The notes under the pieces: model-generated
The model's input: the letters and a program-made list of their open reading frames with translations, nothing else
Database searches by the model: none
What the model was told of the DNA's origin: nothing
In this document: positions 26,029-34,966 of the stretch, piece by piece
Layout: every line of letters starts with the position of its first letter
How positions within the stretch are numbered: position 1 is the first letter of the stretch
Source: DATKCA01 sp035544675
GTDB lineage: Bacteria > Acidobacteriota > Thermoanaerobaculia > Gp7-AA8
Direction: 5' to 3'
NCBI GenBank assembly: GCA_035544675.1
Contig: DATKCA010000187.1
Span: forward strand, 1 to 47,456
DNA: 47,456 nt
Translations under genes and position numbers: made by a program

Positions 26029-27874
26029 AGTCGAGCGCTGCTCCGAACAGCGGAACGTGAGTCTCCCGCGGCGCCTCGGAGTCGATCGTGACTCCCGGGG
26101 GCGGTTCGCGGAACCACGTCCTCTCGTCGCCCGGCACGGCGAAGATGCCCACCGGCTGCGGATCTCGTGACACGGCGAACAGCCGATCGCCTCTGCGCAA
26201 CGAGACCACCCCGGTCGTCAGATCGACAGGCTCCCCGTTGACGAGAAAGAGGATTGTCGCGTCCCGTCGCGGCACCACGCGAAGATCGCCCGGGCCGCCG
26301 CGGTGATGCGCGAGCGGGCGCTCGAACCAGGGGTGTGAAGCGAACGCCCGCGAGGCGATGACGCGATAGCGCCCTCCTGCGGTCACGATCCATTCGATCG
26401 ACTCGCCGCTGCCCAGACGCGCGCTCAGCCCGGGCAGCCAGAGGTTGCGCCAGAGAGGGAGGTAGTGGTGCGTCACGTATCGAGCCAGGTCGGGGTTCTG
26501 CGCGAGCCAGACGATCGCGTTGCGGTCGGTGATCACGGCCGCGGGCGGCGCGACGAGCCAGTCGCGCACGGTGTATGGCTCCGCGTGCCCGCGCCGGACG
26601 AGCTGGCGCGCGAGCTCGGGCAGGAACCAGAACCGGTAGGCCGGCTCACGGCGCAACGCCCAGCCCACGCCGTCGAACACCTTCGACCCTTCCGGCGTGC
26701 TGGCGTGTGCCTCGCGCATGATCAGGTCCTGATACGCGAAGTCCCGCTCCTTGCCGCGGAAGACCACCACTACGACCGCGATCAGCGTGAATATAGCCAG
26801 CGCCGGCGTGGTGAATCGCCGGACCACGCTCATGGCGATGAACGGCAGCATCATCACCACGACGATCTCGAGGTGATAGTGGTAGACGAACTTCATCGCC
26901 GCGATGAAGAGGATGCTCCCCGCCTGCAGGCATGCCAGGAAAAAGAGGTCTCCCGGCTCGCGCCACGAGCGCAGCGCGCGGACGACACCGATCAGCCCCA
27001 GCACCAGGATGGCCACCCCCGCCAGATCGACGCCGGCGAGCTCGAAGCCGTCCCCTCCGCCGTAGATCCGGACGCCGAACGGCACGAGAAAGCGATGCAC
27101 AAAAGAGAGTGGGACGCGCTCCGCGTATTTGTCGCCGAGGTAGTTCTCGGTCCAGACGTGCTGGAAGAGCGGCCTGAGGGAGTCGGTGCCGGCGAAGTAG
27201 AGGAGCGCCACGGCGAGCGAAGCGACGACGCCGGCGCCCAGCAGGAACCCGCGGCGCGAGACCTGCCAGCGCCGCTCGCGGGTATTGATCACCGCGTAGA
27301 GCAGCGCGGTCAGCGCAAGCAGCGGTCCGAGTCGCAGATTGGCGAGACCGCAGAGGCACAACGCCACTCCTCCCCACACCGGCCGCTGGCGCTGCAGCAG
27401 CACGAGCGCGGCCGCGAAGAGCGCACACGACAGGGCATCCACGCGATACTCGACGGCGGGAATCATGAACAGCGAGCTGCAGACGGCGAGCGTGATCGCC
27501 GCCCAGCGCGCGTACGCCGTCAGCCCGGCCTCGCGCATCCAGCTGTTCATCAGCGCGAACGTCACGATCCACACCGGCACCTGAAACAGCCGCATGAGGA
27601 TGATGGCGTCCGCGCCGGGGCTCGTCGTCAGCGACGTGAACGGCGCGAAGACGAACCACTGCAGCGGCGTGTGGTGCTCCCAGAAGTCGCGGTAGGGAAC
27701 GAGCCCCTGCCACACCCAGTCCGTGGCGCGGAAGTATTCGACCTCGTCCCAGTTCAACGGGTGGAGCCAGAAGACGGAAAGCAGGCGGATGCCGGCGGCG
27801 ACCAGCGTGAGAACGACGAGCAGCGGAACGCCGGCGCCGTTTGCATCACCGGCGGGTCTGGCGTCCTCGCTCAC
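25991..27874 (-). CDS. GT-C-like polytopic membrane protein, GTG start
   Basis: 627 residues. Ten or so membrane segments lie in the first 400 residues, and the remaining ~220 form a soluble domain. The first loop has HPLNWDEVEYFRATDWVWQG and YRDFWEHHTPLQW, a DE acidic pair followed by an aromatic stretch typical of GT39-like enzymes using polyprenyl-phosphate sugars. The GTG overlaps the stop of the epimerase (GTGA). It is the last gene of the twelve-gene minus run, and its 3' end is antisense to gmhA for 38 bases. Confidence 0.75.
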   Translation of the reverse strand: MSEDARPAGDANGAGVPLLVVLTLVAAGIRLLSVFWLHPLNWDEVEYFRATDWVWQGLVPYRDFWEHHTPLQWFVFAPFTSLTTSPGADAIILMRLFQVPVWIVTFALMNSWMREAGLTAYARWAAITLAVCSSLFMIPAVEYRVDALSCALFAAALVLLQRQRPVWGGVALCLCGLANLRLGPLLALTALLYAVINTRERRWQVSRRGFLLGAGVVASLAVALLYFAGTDSLRPLFQHVWTENYLGDKYAERVPLSFVHRFLVPFGVRIYGGGDGFELAGVDLAGVAILVLGLIGVVRALRSWREPGDLFFLACLQAGSILFIAAMKFVYHYHLEIVVVMMLPFIAMSVVRRFTTPALAIFTLIAVVVVVFRGKERDFAYQDLIMREAHASTPEGSKVFDGVGWALRREPAYRFWFLPELARQLVRRGHAEPYTVRDWLVAPPAAVITDRNAIVWLAQNPDLARYVTHHYLPLWRNLWLPGLSARLGSGESIEWIVTAGGRYRVIASRAFASHPWFERPLAHHRGGPGDLRVVPRRDATILFLVNGEPVDLTTGVVSLRRGDRLFAVSRDPQPVGIFAVPGDERTWFREPPPGVTIDSEAPRETHVPLFGAALDFTSPIPTSSAPP

Positions 27875-28839
27875 GAAACCACACCGCTCCGGAACTGTTC
27901 GATGACCTCCGCGATCGTCCGCCGCACGGCCTCACCGCTTTTGAGCTTCGGCGACCACCCCAGCCGCGTCATGCGCGAGGTGTCGAGCTTGACCACCGGA
28001 ACGTCACCGCGCCACCCGCGTGAGCCGCCCGCATAGCGGACGTCGATGCTCGCTCGATCGATCCCCATGGCCTCGATCGTCCACTCGGCGATTTCCCTGA
28101 CCGACGTCTGATCCTCGACGGCCAGGTTGTAGCAGTTCACCGCGTCGCGGGCATGGTGGTAGCCGTACTCGATGCCGTCCAGCACCTCTTCGACATAGAC
28201 GTACGGCTTGGCCTGGCTGCCATCGCCGAGGACCCGGAGCTCTCCGGGGTTCTCGCGAAGGCGCTTGACGAAGTCGTAGATGACGCCGTGCGTGGGGTTC
28301 GGCCCGACCACGTTTCCGAATCGAAAGATCCACGTGCGCATGTCGTAGTTGTGCACGAAGGCCGTGATGAGCGTCTCGCACGCGACCTTGCTGGCCGCGT
28401 AGAACGAGATCGGGAAGAGCGGCCCGTAATCCTCCGGTGTGGGCATGACGGACGGCTCGCCGTAGACGGCGCCGCTGCTCGAGAAGATCAGCTCTTTCGC
28501 ACCGCAGCGGCGCATGGACTCGAGCACGTTGTACGTGACGATCGTGCCGCCCTTGAGGTCGAAGTCGGTGTACGAGGTGCCGTAGCTGATGTCGCTGTTG
28601 GCCGCGACGTGCCAGACCAGGTCAGGCTTGGACTCCGCGAAGAAGTCCGCCACGCGCTCCAGGTCGAGAAGGTCGAACTCGCGGAAGCGGAATCGCTCGT
28701 TGGGCAGAAACGGCTCGATGAATCTCCTCTTCCCGAGGAAGAAGTTGTCCACCGCGAAGACGTCATCGCCGCGCGCCAGCAGCCGCGGGATGAGGCTCGT
28801 GGCGATGAAGCCGGCTCCGCCCGTGACCAGGACCCTCAC
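27871..28839 (-). CDS. NAD-dependent epimerase/dehydratase (extended SDR)
   Basis: 322 residues. It begins V-RVLVTGGAGFIATSLI, so the third glycine of the usual GGAGFIG is Ala13. The catalytic residues are Ser121/Ser122, Tyr147 and Lys151 (FYAASK). Downstream, RFGNVVGPNPTHGVIYDFVKRL is the substrate-side segment. It should epimerise, dehydrate or reduce a nucleotide sugar; in this neighbourhood GDP-heptose is a likely substrate but unproven. The GTG overlaps the HddC-like stop (GTGA). Confidence 0.88.
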   Translation of the reverse strand: MRVLVTGGAGFIATSLIPRLLARGDDVFAVDNFFLGKRRFIEPFLPNERFRFREFDLLDLERVADFFAESKPDLVWHVAANSDISYGTSYTDFDLKGGTIVTYNVLESMRRCGAKELIFSSSGAVYGEPSVMPTPEDYGPLFPISFYAASKVACETLITAFVHNYDMRTWIFRFGNVVGPNPTHGVIYDFVKRLRENPGELRVLGDGSQAKPYVYVEEVLDGIEYGYHHARDAVNCYNLAVEDQTSVREIAEWTIEAMGIDRASIDVRYAGGSRGWRGDVPVVKLDTSRMTRLGWSPKLKSGEAVRRTIAEVIEQFRSGVVS

Positions 28840-29531
28840 GCCTGCGGCTCCAGCGCTGCGCGCGTCGCGGCAAGGTCGGCCGGGTTGCCGATGTCGTAGA
28901 ACTCGAGGTCGACGATCTCCGCGTCCAGCTCTCCGCGAGCCGCCAGCGCCGGATAGACGCTCTGCTCGAAGGAGCAGACGCCGCCCTTCGGCAGAAACTC
29001 GAGCGCCTCCGCACTGATGAGCGAGAAGCCGGCGTCCACGAACGGCAGCTTCAGGTGCGGCGCGCCTTTCACGAACGCGGTCACGCGCCGCCCCTCGTCG
29101 CCCAGAGCGACGTTCCCGCTGTCGATCGACGTCATGTCCCGCGAATACGGGTACACGGCGAGCGCCGACTGCTGATGCTTCTGCACGAAACGATCGTAGT
29201 CGAACCAGCGCAGAACATCGCCGTAGGTGAGGATGAAGAGGTCGCCGAGCAGGTGCGCCGCTTCCCGGACGGCGCCGCCGGTGCCGAGAAGGTCCTTCTC
29301 CCGGCTGTATTCGAAACGGACCTCGTTGCGGCCGCGCCCGAAATGCGCCTCGATGACGTCGGAGTGGTGGCCGGTGAGAAGGACGAACTCCTTGAAGCCG
29401 CGCCGGGAGAACGATTCGATCACCCACTCCAGGAAAGGGCGTCTGCCGGCCATGATCATCGCCTTCGGCAGACCTCGCGCCAGCGCGCCGAGACGTGTCC
29501 CCAGACCGCCGGCCAGGATGGCCACCTTCAT
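28836..29531 (-). CDS. hddC: Sugar-1-phosphate nucleotidyltransferase, HddC-like
   Basis: 231-residue NTP-transferase. It begins MKVAILAGGLGTRLGAL with the nucleotide-binding signature, has PKAMIMAGRRPFLEW, LLGTGGAVREAA and the metal-site segment TYGDVLRWFD (YGD instead of the more usual NGD). This matches HddC, which makes GDP-D-glycero-alpha-D-manno-heptose from GTP and heptose 1-phosphate. Nucleotide choice cannot be proved by eye. The ATG overlaps the GT2 stop (ATGA). Confidence 0.82.
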   Translation of the reverse strand: MKVAILAGGLGTRLGALARGLPKAMIMAGRRPFLEWVIESFSRRGFKEFVLLTGHHSDVIEAHFGRGRNEVRFEYSREKDLLGTGGAVREAAHLLGDLFILTYGDVLRWFDYDRFVQKHQQSALAVYPYSRDMTSIDSGNVALGDEGRRVTAFVKGAPHLKLPFVDAGFSLISAEALEFLPKGGVCSFEQSVYPALAARGELDAEIVDLEFYDIGNPADLAATRAALEPQA

Positions 29532-30193
29532 CGCTTCGGCACTCCGAGCGCGCGGAAGATCCGGCGAAACGTCCAGAACGTGCTCGAGAAGCGCCGCAGA
29601 GTGGTCTCGCCGATGCGGATCCGGTACGCGATTCCGATCTCCTGCACGCGGAAGCCCATGCGGAAGGGGATGATCAGCATGTCGACCGGCAGCGCCGGCC
29701 CGCGCTCGTCCCACCGCACCTCGTCGATCATCGTCTTCCGATACGCGCGCATTCCGGAGTGCACGTCGGTCGTGCGGATCCCGTGCAGCAGCCTGGCGGT
29801 CCAGGCGAAGACGACGTTCGCCAGGTAGTTGGAGAACGGCATCGCCGCAGGCCGCCTCTGCAGCCGCGACGCGTTGACCAGGTCCGCTCCCTCCTGGATG
29901 AGGCGCAGCATCTCCGGAATCGCCTCGACCGGATAGGTGTCGTCGCAGTCGAGCGTGATCACGACGTCCCCGGTTCCTTCCCGGACGGCCCGGTTCATCG
30001 CCGGCCCGTATCCCTGCGGCGGGAACTGGCGGATCACGCGGCAGCCGAGGCCGGCGGCGATGTCGGGAGTGCGGTCGCGGCTCGAGTCGACGAGGAGGAT
30101 CTCGGCGTCGGGTGCGACCCGGCGGATGTCGCCTACGACTTTCGCGACGGCGCCCTCCTCGTTCATCGTGATCATCGACACGGTGACCCTCAC
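29528..30193 (-). CDS. GT2 family glycosyltransferase
   Basis: 221 residues. The GT-A fold starts V-RVTVSMITMNEEGAVAKVV, has LDCDDTYPVEAIPEML as the DxD region and LVNASRLQRR, and lacks C-terminal membrane helices. It resembles the dolichyl-phosphate-mannose synthase type of GT2, so it may load a sugar onto a polyprenyl phosphate for the GT-C-like proteins. The GTG overlaps the methyltransferase stop (GTGA). Confidence 0.88.
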   Translation of the reverse strand: MRVTVSMITMNEEGAVAKVVGDIRRVAPDAEILLVDSSRDRTPDIAAGLGCRVIRQFPPQGYGPAMNRAVREGTGDVVITLDCDDTYPVEAIPEMLRLIQEGADLVNASRLQRRPAAMPFSNYLANVVFAWTARLLHGIRTTDVHSGMRAYRKTMIDEVRWDERGPALPVDMLIIPFRMGFRVQEIGIAYRIRIGETTLRRFSSTFWTFRRIFRALGVPKR

Positions 30194-30930
30194 CCCTGCT
30201 TCCTCCCCGCCTCGATGATCATCTGAAATGCGAGCAATCCCGGCCACATCCGCGCGGCGACGGTTTCCAGAGGGTAAACGGTTTTCAGGTAGGCACGGTA
30301 TGGCTTCGACTGGAGGAGTGCAGCCGGATCGTGATCGCCTTCCCTCTTCGCCAGGAGGCGCTTGGCCAGCGGAACGAACGGCCGCGCGATGCCGGGGTTG
30401 TAGGTGGTGCGAATCGGAGCCAGGCCGGCGTCGCCCAGCAGCTTGCGCGCCGTGCGCCGCGTGAAGAAACGGAGATGGGTCCGGTCGAGCACTCCGGTGT
30501 CCGCGTAGTCGAAGCGGCCGGCCATCAGGGAGAGTCGCACCGACCAGAGCCCGACGTTCGGCAGGGAGACGATCACCGTTCCGTTCTCGCGGAGCAGCTG
30601 GAGGTAACGCTGCAGCACAGCGAGCGGCCAGGGGAGATGCTCGAGCACGTCCGCGAAGAGGATGACGTCGAACTGTTTTCCCGTAGAGATCGCGCCGTGG
30701 TCCAGAAGGTCGGCGTGAATGACGGTGTCGATGCGATGCGACGCTCTGGCGACGGCCTCCTCACTCGACTCGATGCCGGTGACACGATTGCCGCGCTTCT
30801 GAATGTGCTCTGAGGTCGTGGCGAAGCCGCAGCCGACGTCGAGAACATCGAGTCCGCTGCGGTCCCCCCACAGGCGCAGCAGGCCCCAGTTGATGTCTTC
30901 GAAGTAAGCGTAATCGCGCGACTCACCCAT
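30190..30930 (-). CDS. SAM-dependent methyltransferase (class I)
   Basis: 246 residues. Motif I is LDVLDVGCGFATTS at about residues 27-40, the acidic residue GIESSEE follows, and FADVLEHLPWP is the motif IV region. SLPNVGLWSVRLSLMAGRF suits the family of glycan-cluster methyltransferases. It probably methylates a sugar or an assembly intermediate; the substrate is not visible. It overlaps the flavoprotein stop by 8 bases. Confidence 0.88.
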   Translation of the reverse strand: MGESRDYAYFEDINWGLLRLWGDRSGLDVLDVGCGFATTSEHIQKRGNRVTGIESSEEAVARASHRIDTVIHADLLDHGAISTGKQFDVILFADVLEHLPWPLAVLQRYLQLLRENGTVIVSLPNVGLWSVRLSLMAGRFDYADTGVLDRTHLRFFTRRTARKLLGDAGLAPIRTTYNPGIARPFVPLAKRLLAKREGDHDPAALLQSKPYRAYLKTVYPLETVAARMWPGLLAFQMIIEAGRKQG

Positions 30931-32230
30931 TCAACTTCTCAGACAGAGCCAGAGCGCGCTCGATGCAAACGTCCGAGTTGATGTAGTCGAACTCCGCGAA
31001 TCGCCCGAGGAGATGAATGCCGGCGGCGCGCACGGAGTCGCGCATGGCGGTGACGTTCCGGCGGTATTCGAGGTCGTACACCGGATAGCCGTAGAGAAAC
31101 CGCACCACCCGCTTGTAGGTGATCGTGTTCGGATCGACGAAGCCCGTCTTCACCAGATCGCCGACCGTTCGCGCCATGACCGCCTCGTCGCTCAGTTCCC
31201 AGACGCCGTCGCCTTCGTTCGCCGTGATCTCGGCCATGATCGAGGACGACCCCGGCGGCACGCATCGCTCGCTGAACGCTTTGGGGAACGAGAGACGGTG
31301 AAACACGATCTCCGGATCGGGGACATAAATGGCGGTGTAAGGCAGTCCGGGATCGACGTCGCAGCCGATCAGCACGTTGATCAGCGAGTTGTAGCGCAGC
31401 TTCCCGGCCGCGCGCCTCGCCTCCTCCGGAGCATCCGTCCACACCTTGAGCAGCTCGTGGATCGGCAGCGTGGAGATGAGGTCGTGATACATCCGCTCCT
31501 GGCCCGCGGCCGACATGACGTACCAGTGGTCGTTCGCGCGTGTCACTGAAGCCACTTCCCATCCGGTCTCGATGTGACCCTTCACGCGGGACGCGAAGGC
31601 GTGGACGAGCGACTCGTACCCTCCCTCGATCGGATAGTAGAAAAACAGCTGGTGCAGATACCCCTCGGTCGGGATCCCGATGGCCGACTTCAGCACGTCC
31701 TCCATCGGCGGCTTCGGGATCCGCGAGACGAACTCCAGTCCGATCTGCTCCGGGTCGTAGTTCCAGATCTTGCGGTTGTACGGGATGAAGTACTTCTCGG
31801 AGATGCCCTTCCCGAACGTGACGTAGGACCACTGGGCGAGATTCTGCGGCGACTCGCTGGCGCGCGGGTTCTGGAGGTACCCGAGGATGCAGTCGAAGGT
31901 GTCTTCTTTCGGCAGGGCGCCCAGGTCGTTCTCGAACGGATACCTGACCAGCCGCTCTTTGAACCAGATCCGGTTCTCGCGGCGCCTCTGATGGACGTTG
32001 TCGCCCAGCGCCGCGACCATCCGCGCCAGCACGTCCTTGTTCCTGCTGAACATGATGTGCGGCCCTGCGGCGTCGAATGTGAACCCCTTGTCGATGATCG
32101 TTCCGCAGAGGCCGCCGATCCTGTCGCGCTTCTCCAGCACGTCGAGGTCGTCCTCGTCGAGGTGCGCCGCCAGGGCCACTCCGGAGATGCCGCCGCCGAG
32201 AATCCCTACGCGGCGGTGAATGGGGGTCAC
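30923..32230 (-). CDS. FAD-dependent UDP-galactopyranose-mutase-like protein
   Basis: 435 residues. The N-terminal dinucleotide fold is VGILGGGISGVALAAHL, with EKRDRIGGLCGTI as the GG-doublet motif. DAAGPHIMFSRNKDVLARM and NRKIWNYDPEQIGLEF parallel UDP-galactopyranose mutases and protoporphyrinogen-oxidase-like amine oxidases. A mutase or oxidoreductase acting on a nucleotide sugar is likely. The GTG start overlaps the HddA-like stop (GTGA). Confidence 0.82.
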   Translation of the reverse strand: MTPIHRRVGILGGGISGVALAAHLDEDDLDVLEKRDRIGGLCGTIIDKGFTFDAAGPHIMFSRNKDVLARMVAALGDNVHQRRRENRIWFKERLVRYPFENDLGALPKEDTFDCILGYLQNPRASESPQNLAQWSYVTFGKGISEKYFIPYNRKIWNYDPEQIGLEFVSRIPKPPMEDVLKSAIGIPTEGYLHQLFFYYPIEGGYESLVHAFASRVKGHIETGWEVASVTRANDHWYVMSAAGQERMYHDLISTLPIHELLKVWTDAPEEARRAAGKLRYNSLINVLIGCDVDPGLPYTAIYVPDPEIVFHRLSFPKAFSERCVPPGSSSIMAEITANEGDGVWELSDEAVMARTVGDLVKTGFVDPNTITYKRVVRFLYGYPVYDLEYRRNVTAMRDSVRAAGIHLLGRFAEFDYINSDVCIERALALSEKLNG

Positions 32231-33282
32231 GCCGACTCCCGCGCCACCGCCAGGGAGCGCTGCACCGCGAGGTAGCCGGTGCCGATGTGGGCGACGACTT
32301 TCGTCCCCTCCGGCTCGATCGTGTAGTGCATGCGCGGCATGCCCCGCTCCGCCATGTAACGCTCCAGGTTGGCGTGGTGGCGCGGGCAGTACAGCATCAG
32401 GAATCCGCCGCCGCCGGCACCGATGATCTTTCCGCCCAGGACGCCGAAGCGCTCGCGCACCTCGTCGTAGATCTCGTCGACGGCGTCCAGCGAGATCTTC
32501 GAGGAGAGCTTCTTCTTGTTCTGCCAGTGCTCGTCGAGCTGCTGGCCCCAGCGGTCGAAGTTGCTCGTCTCCACCGAGTCGAGGATGCGGTATCCGAGGT
32601 CCTTGATGCGATGGAGGCTTTCAGCGACGCGGGCGTGGTCGGTGCTCTCCTTCTTCTGCATGGCCTGGTTCTGGTCGGCCAGGACCTCGCGCGCGTCGCG
32701 TTGAGCGCCGGTGTAATAGATGTGGGTGTGGGAGACGAACTCGGCGATGTCGCTGCTGCTGGGACGGAGCTGGCGCACCTCGACTTTGCCGTCGCGTGCG
32801 ATGTCCAGCACGGTGAGACCGCCGAAAGCGGCCATGTACTGGTCCTGCTTGCCGATGCCTTCTTTCAGAATGTCCAGCTCGATGTGGCACGCCTCTTCGG
32901 CGAGGTTCTGCAGCGTCACGAAGTCACGGCGATCGTGGTGCAGCGCGTTGAGCAGACCGACCAGGTAGCAGCTCGACGATCCCAGGCCGGTGCCGGCGGG
33001 AAGATCAGCGAGTGAAGAGACCTCGAAGTTGTTCTCCACACCGTGCATCTTCAGGGCCTCGCGTGCCAGCTCGTGGCGCAGCTGCGAGACGTGCTCCACG
33101 ACTTCGCTCTGCGTGTAATGCAGGATCAGCTTGTCGCCGACGATGGGCCGGTTGACGGTCACGTACATGTACTTGTCCAGACCCATCGCGAAGATGAAGC
33201 CGCCGTTCGACGAGTAGTACGACGGGAGATCGGTACCGCCTCCGCCGAGCGTTACCCGGAACGGCGTGCGCGTGACGATCAC
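32227..33282 (-). CDS. hddA: GHMP kinase, HddA-like heptose-7-phosphate kinase
   Basis: 351 residues, GTG start. Family signatures: TPFRVTLGGGGTDLPSYY near the N-terminus, the phosphate-loop SLADLPAGTGLGSSSCYLVGLL at about residues 95-115, and the C-terminal GGKIIGAGGGGFLMLYC. HddA phosphorylates D-glycero-D-manno-heptose 7-phosphate at C1 in the alpha configuration. Presence of GmhB-, GmhA- and HddC-like neighbours supports this. The GTG overlaps the transaldolase stop (GTGA). Confidence 0.88.
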   Translation of the reverse strand: MIVTRTPFRVTLGGGGTDLPSYYSSNGGFIFAMGLDKYMYVTVNRPIVGDKLILHYTQSEVVEHVSQLRHELAREALKMHGVENNFEVSSLADLPAGTGLGSSSCYLVGLLNALHHDRRDFVTLQNLAEEACHIELDILKEGIGKQDQYMAAFGGLTVLDIARDGKVEVRQLRPSSSDIAEFVSHTHIYYTGAQRDAREVLADQNQAMQKKESTDHARVAESLHRIKDLGYRILDSVETSNFDRWGQQLDEHWQNKKKLSSKISLDAVDEIYDEVRERFGVLGGKIIGAGGGGFLMLYCPRHHANLERYMAERGMPRMHYTIEPEGTKVVAHIGTGYLAVQRSLAVARESA

Positions 33283-33989
33283 AGCCGGAAGCCTGCCGCC
33301 GACGCGTCGTTGAAGAACATCTTCACCGTGTCGAGCGACAACTCCTCGAGCGGCTTTCCGACCATGGCCAGCTTCTTGAGAATGTCGCCTGTGACCGTGA
33401 TGATGTGACAGCCGCACTCCTCGGCCTGAAAGACGTTCAGCAGCTCGCGCGGACTGGCCCAGAGGAGCTGCGCCTCCGGCTTGCGGCTGACGATCGCGGC
33501 CGCCTCCTTCATCAGAGGAACGGGGTCGCGCCCGGTGTCGGCGATGCGGCCGGCGAAGACCGAGACGACCGCGGGAACGCCGGGGTTCAGCGCCTCGACC
33601 ACGTCGCGGACCTGATCGAGCGTGAGGATGGCGGTGATGTTGAGCTTGACGCGCGCGGCCGCGAGCCGCCTGATCAGCGGCACGGCCGATTCGCCCTTCG
33701 TGTTGGTAATGGGGATCTTCACGAACACCGCGTCGCCCCAGGTCGCGATCAGCCTGGCCTGCCGCTCCATCTCGTCGAACTCGTCGGCGAAGACCTCGAA
33801 CGAGATCGGCATTCCGGAAACGGCCTGGAGAGCCTGCTTCGCGAAAGCCTCGTAATCCGTGACGCCGCTCTTTCGCATGAGCGTGGGATTGGTGGTGAAC
33901 CCGCGAACGATTCCGCTCTCGCGTGCGGCGACCATGTCGCGCACGTCGGCGCCGTCGGCGTAGAGGTCGATGCGCAGTCTGGGGGCCAT
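33279..33989 (-). CDS. Small transaldolase (TalC/FSA family)
   Basis: 236 residues. Short transaldolases and fructose-6-phosphate aldolases share the fold. It has FTTNPTLMRKSG at 31-42 and the Schiff-base lysine in VFVKIPITNTKGE (Lys91), plus LNITAILTLDQV. Transaldolase can make sedoheptulose 7-phosphate, the substrate of GmhA. Placement between the GmhB- and HddA-like genes with TGATG and GTGA overlaps argues that it serves the heptose pathway. The alternative is fructose-6-phosphate aldolase activity. Confidence 0.88.
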   Translation of the reverse strand: MAPRLRIDLYADGADVRDMVAARESGIVRGFTTNPTLMRKSGVTDYEAFAKQALQAVSGMPISFEVFADEFDEMERQARLIATWGDAVFVKIPITNTKGESAVPLIRRLAAARVKLNITAILTLDQVRDVVEALNPGVPAVVSVFAGRIADTGRDPVPLMKEAAAIVSRKPEAQLLWASPRELLNVFQAEECGCHIITVTGDILKKLAMVGKPLEELSLDTVKMFFNDASAAGFRL

Positions 33990-34552
33990 CAGTCGAGTCT
34001 CCGGACGAAATCAGCGAGGTCCTCGCAGATCAGGTCCGGCTTCGTCCCTCCCCGCTTCTCCCGCGAATGCTCGTAGTTTAGCAGCGCGGTGCGGCAGCCG
34101 GCATTGCGCCCCGTCACAACGTCCGTGTCCTGATCGCCCACCATCCACGACTGCGCCAGATCGACGTTGGACTTCCCGGCCGCCTCGGCGATGAAAAAGG
34201 GGCTGGGCTTCCGGCACTGGCAGGCCCCGAACCCCGCCAGCTCCGACTCCGGGTGGTGATAGCAGACGAAGGAGTCGGTGATGCGGACGCCGGAGCGGTC
34301 GAGCTCTTCGAGGACGCGCGCATGGACCGCCTGCAGATCCTCGAGCGGGCACTTACCTTTCGCATAACTCGGCTGATTCGTGATGAGAAAGAGAAGCCAG
34401 CCGTTGCCGTTTGCCGTTCGCAGCGCCTCGACGGCCTCGTCACGCATGCGCAGGTCACGAACGTGGCGCGGCGATTCCCACTCGCCGTGCGACGGGTAGT
34501 ACACCAGGTCGTCCACCACGCCGTCGCGATCGAGGAAGAGGGCACGGTTCAT
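33989..34552 (-). CDS. gmhB: HAD phosphatase, GmhB-like
   Basis: 187 residues from ATG 34550-34552. The nucleophile and general acid lie in ALFLDRDGVVDD (Asp8, Asp10). FLITNQPSYAKG is motif II. CYHHPESELAGFGACQCRKP matches the zinc loop of histidinol-phosphatase/GmhB enzymes, which remove the C7 phosphate of heptose 1,7-bisphosphate. The ATG at 34564 would add 4 residues but sits inside the GTCATCC-GAGCG repeat. The stop overlaps the transaldolase start (TGATG). Confidence 0.86.
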   Translation of the reverse strand: MNRALFLDRDGVVDDLVYYPSHGEWESPRHVRDLRMRDEAVEALRTANGNGWLLFLITNQPSYAKGKCPLEDLQAVHARVLEELDRSGVRITDSFVCYHHPESELAGFGACQCRKPSPFFIAEAAGKSNVDLAQSWMVGDQDTDVVTGRNAGCRTALLNYEHSREKRGGTKPDLICEDLADFVRRLD

Positions 34553-34556
34553 TGGG

Positions 34557-34590
34557 GATGTCATCCCGAGCGTTCAGCGAGGGTTCCGGG
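34557..34590. repeat. GTCATCC-GAGCG interspersed repeat, copy 1
   Basis: Reads GATGTCATCCCGAGCG, then TTCAGCGAGGGTTCCGGG. It spans the end of the DUF2304 gene, whose stop codon and last codons it supplies, and the gap to the GmhB-like start. A second copy is at 37518-37550. Confidence 0.8.
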
Positions 34591-34966
34591 CGGTGGGCGG
34601 TACGGCGGCGTTCCCTGGCTCCTCGCCCCCTTCGTGCTGCGTCTCCGCATCGCGAATGGCCATGTGCCGGACGAGCTTCGTCAACTGCTCGTCGACGCGC
34701 CGGAATCGCAGATAGGTGACGAAGAACGCCACGAACATGAACAGTATGGAGAGATAGAGAACGAGATCGGCTCCCCGGCCGATACCGAGGAAGTTGGCGG
34801 CGCGGACGACGAGGTCGGGATCGGCGATCGCCACCGCGGCGGCGATCCAGAGAGCGAGCCAGGCCACGCCCGATCCCGAGGCCAGCCGGCGGCGACCGAT
34901 CTGAATGGCCGTGGCCAGCACCATGAGCGCCAGAAGCGGCAGCATTACGATCTGAAATGTCGTCAC
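34574..34966 (-). CDS. DUF2304 membrane protein
   Basis: 130 residues with three hydrophobic segments (about 5-25, 33-50 and 66-88) and a polar tail ending PTARNPR. Size, topology and the segment VTYLRFRRVDEQLTKLVRHMA match DUF2304 proteins, which often accompany GT2 enzymes. It may act with the GT2 that starts the overlap, whose stop and this ATG form ATGA. The last residues are encoded by the interspersed repeat at 34557-34590, so the original C-terminus may have been altered. Confidence 0.8.
   Translation of the reverse strand: MTTFQIVMLPLLALMVLATAIQIGRRRLASGSGVAWLALWIAAAVAIADPDLVVRAANFLGIGRGADLVLYLSILFMFVAFFVTYLRFRRVDEQLTKLVRHMAIRDAETQHEGGEEPGNAAVPPTARNPR

Noticed and set aside
28836..34552. 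ADP-L-glycero-beta-D-manno-heptose (LPS core) pathway
   Set aside because: No HldE-type bifunctional kinase/adenylyltransferase or HldD is seen; the kinase is of the GHMP (HddA) type and the nucleotidyltransferase resembles HddC.
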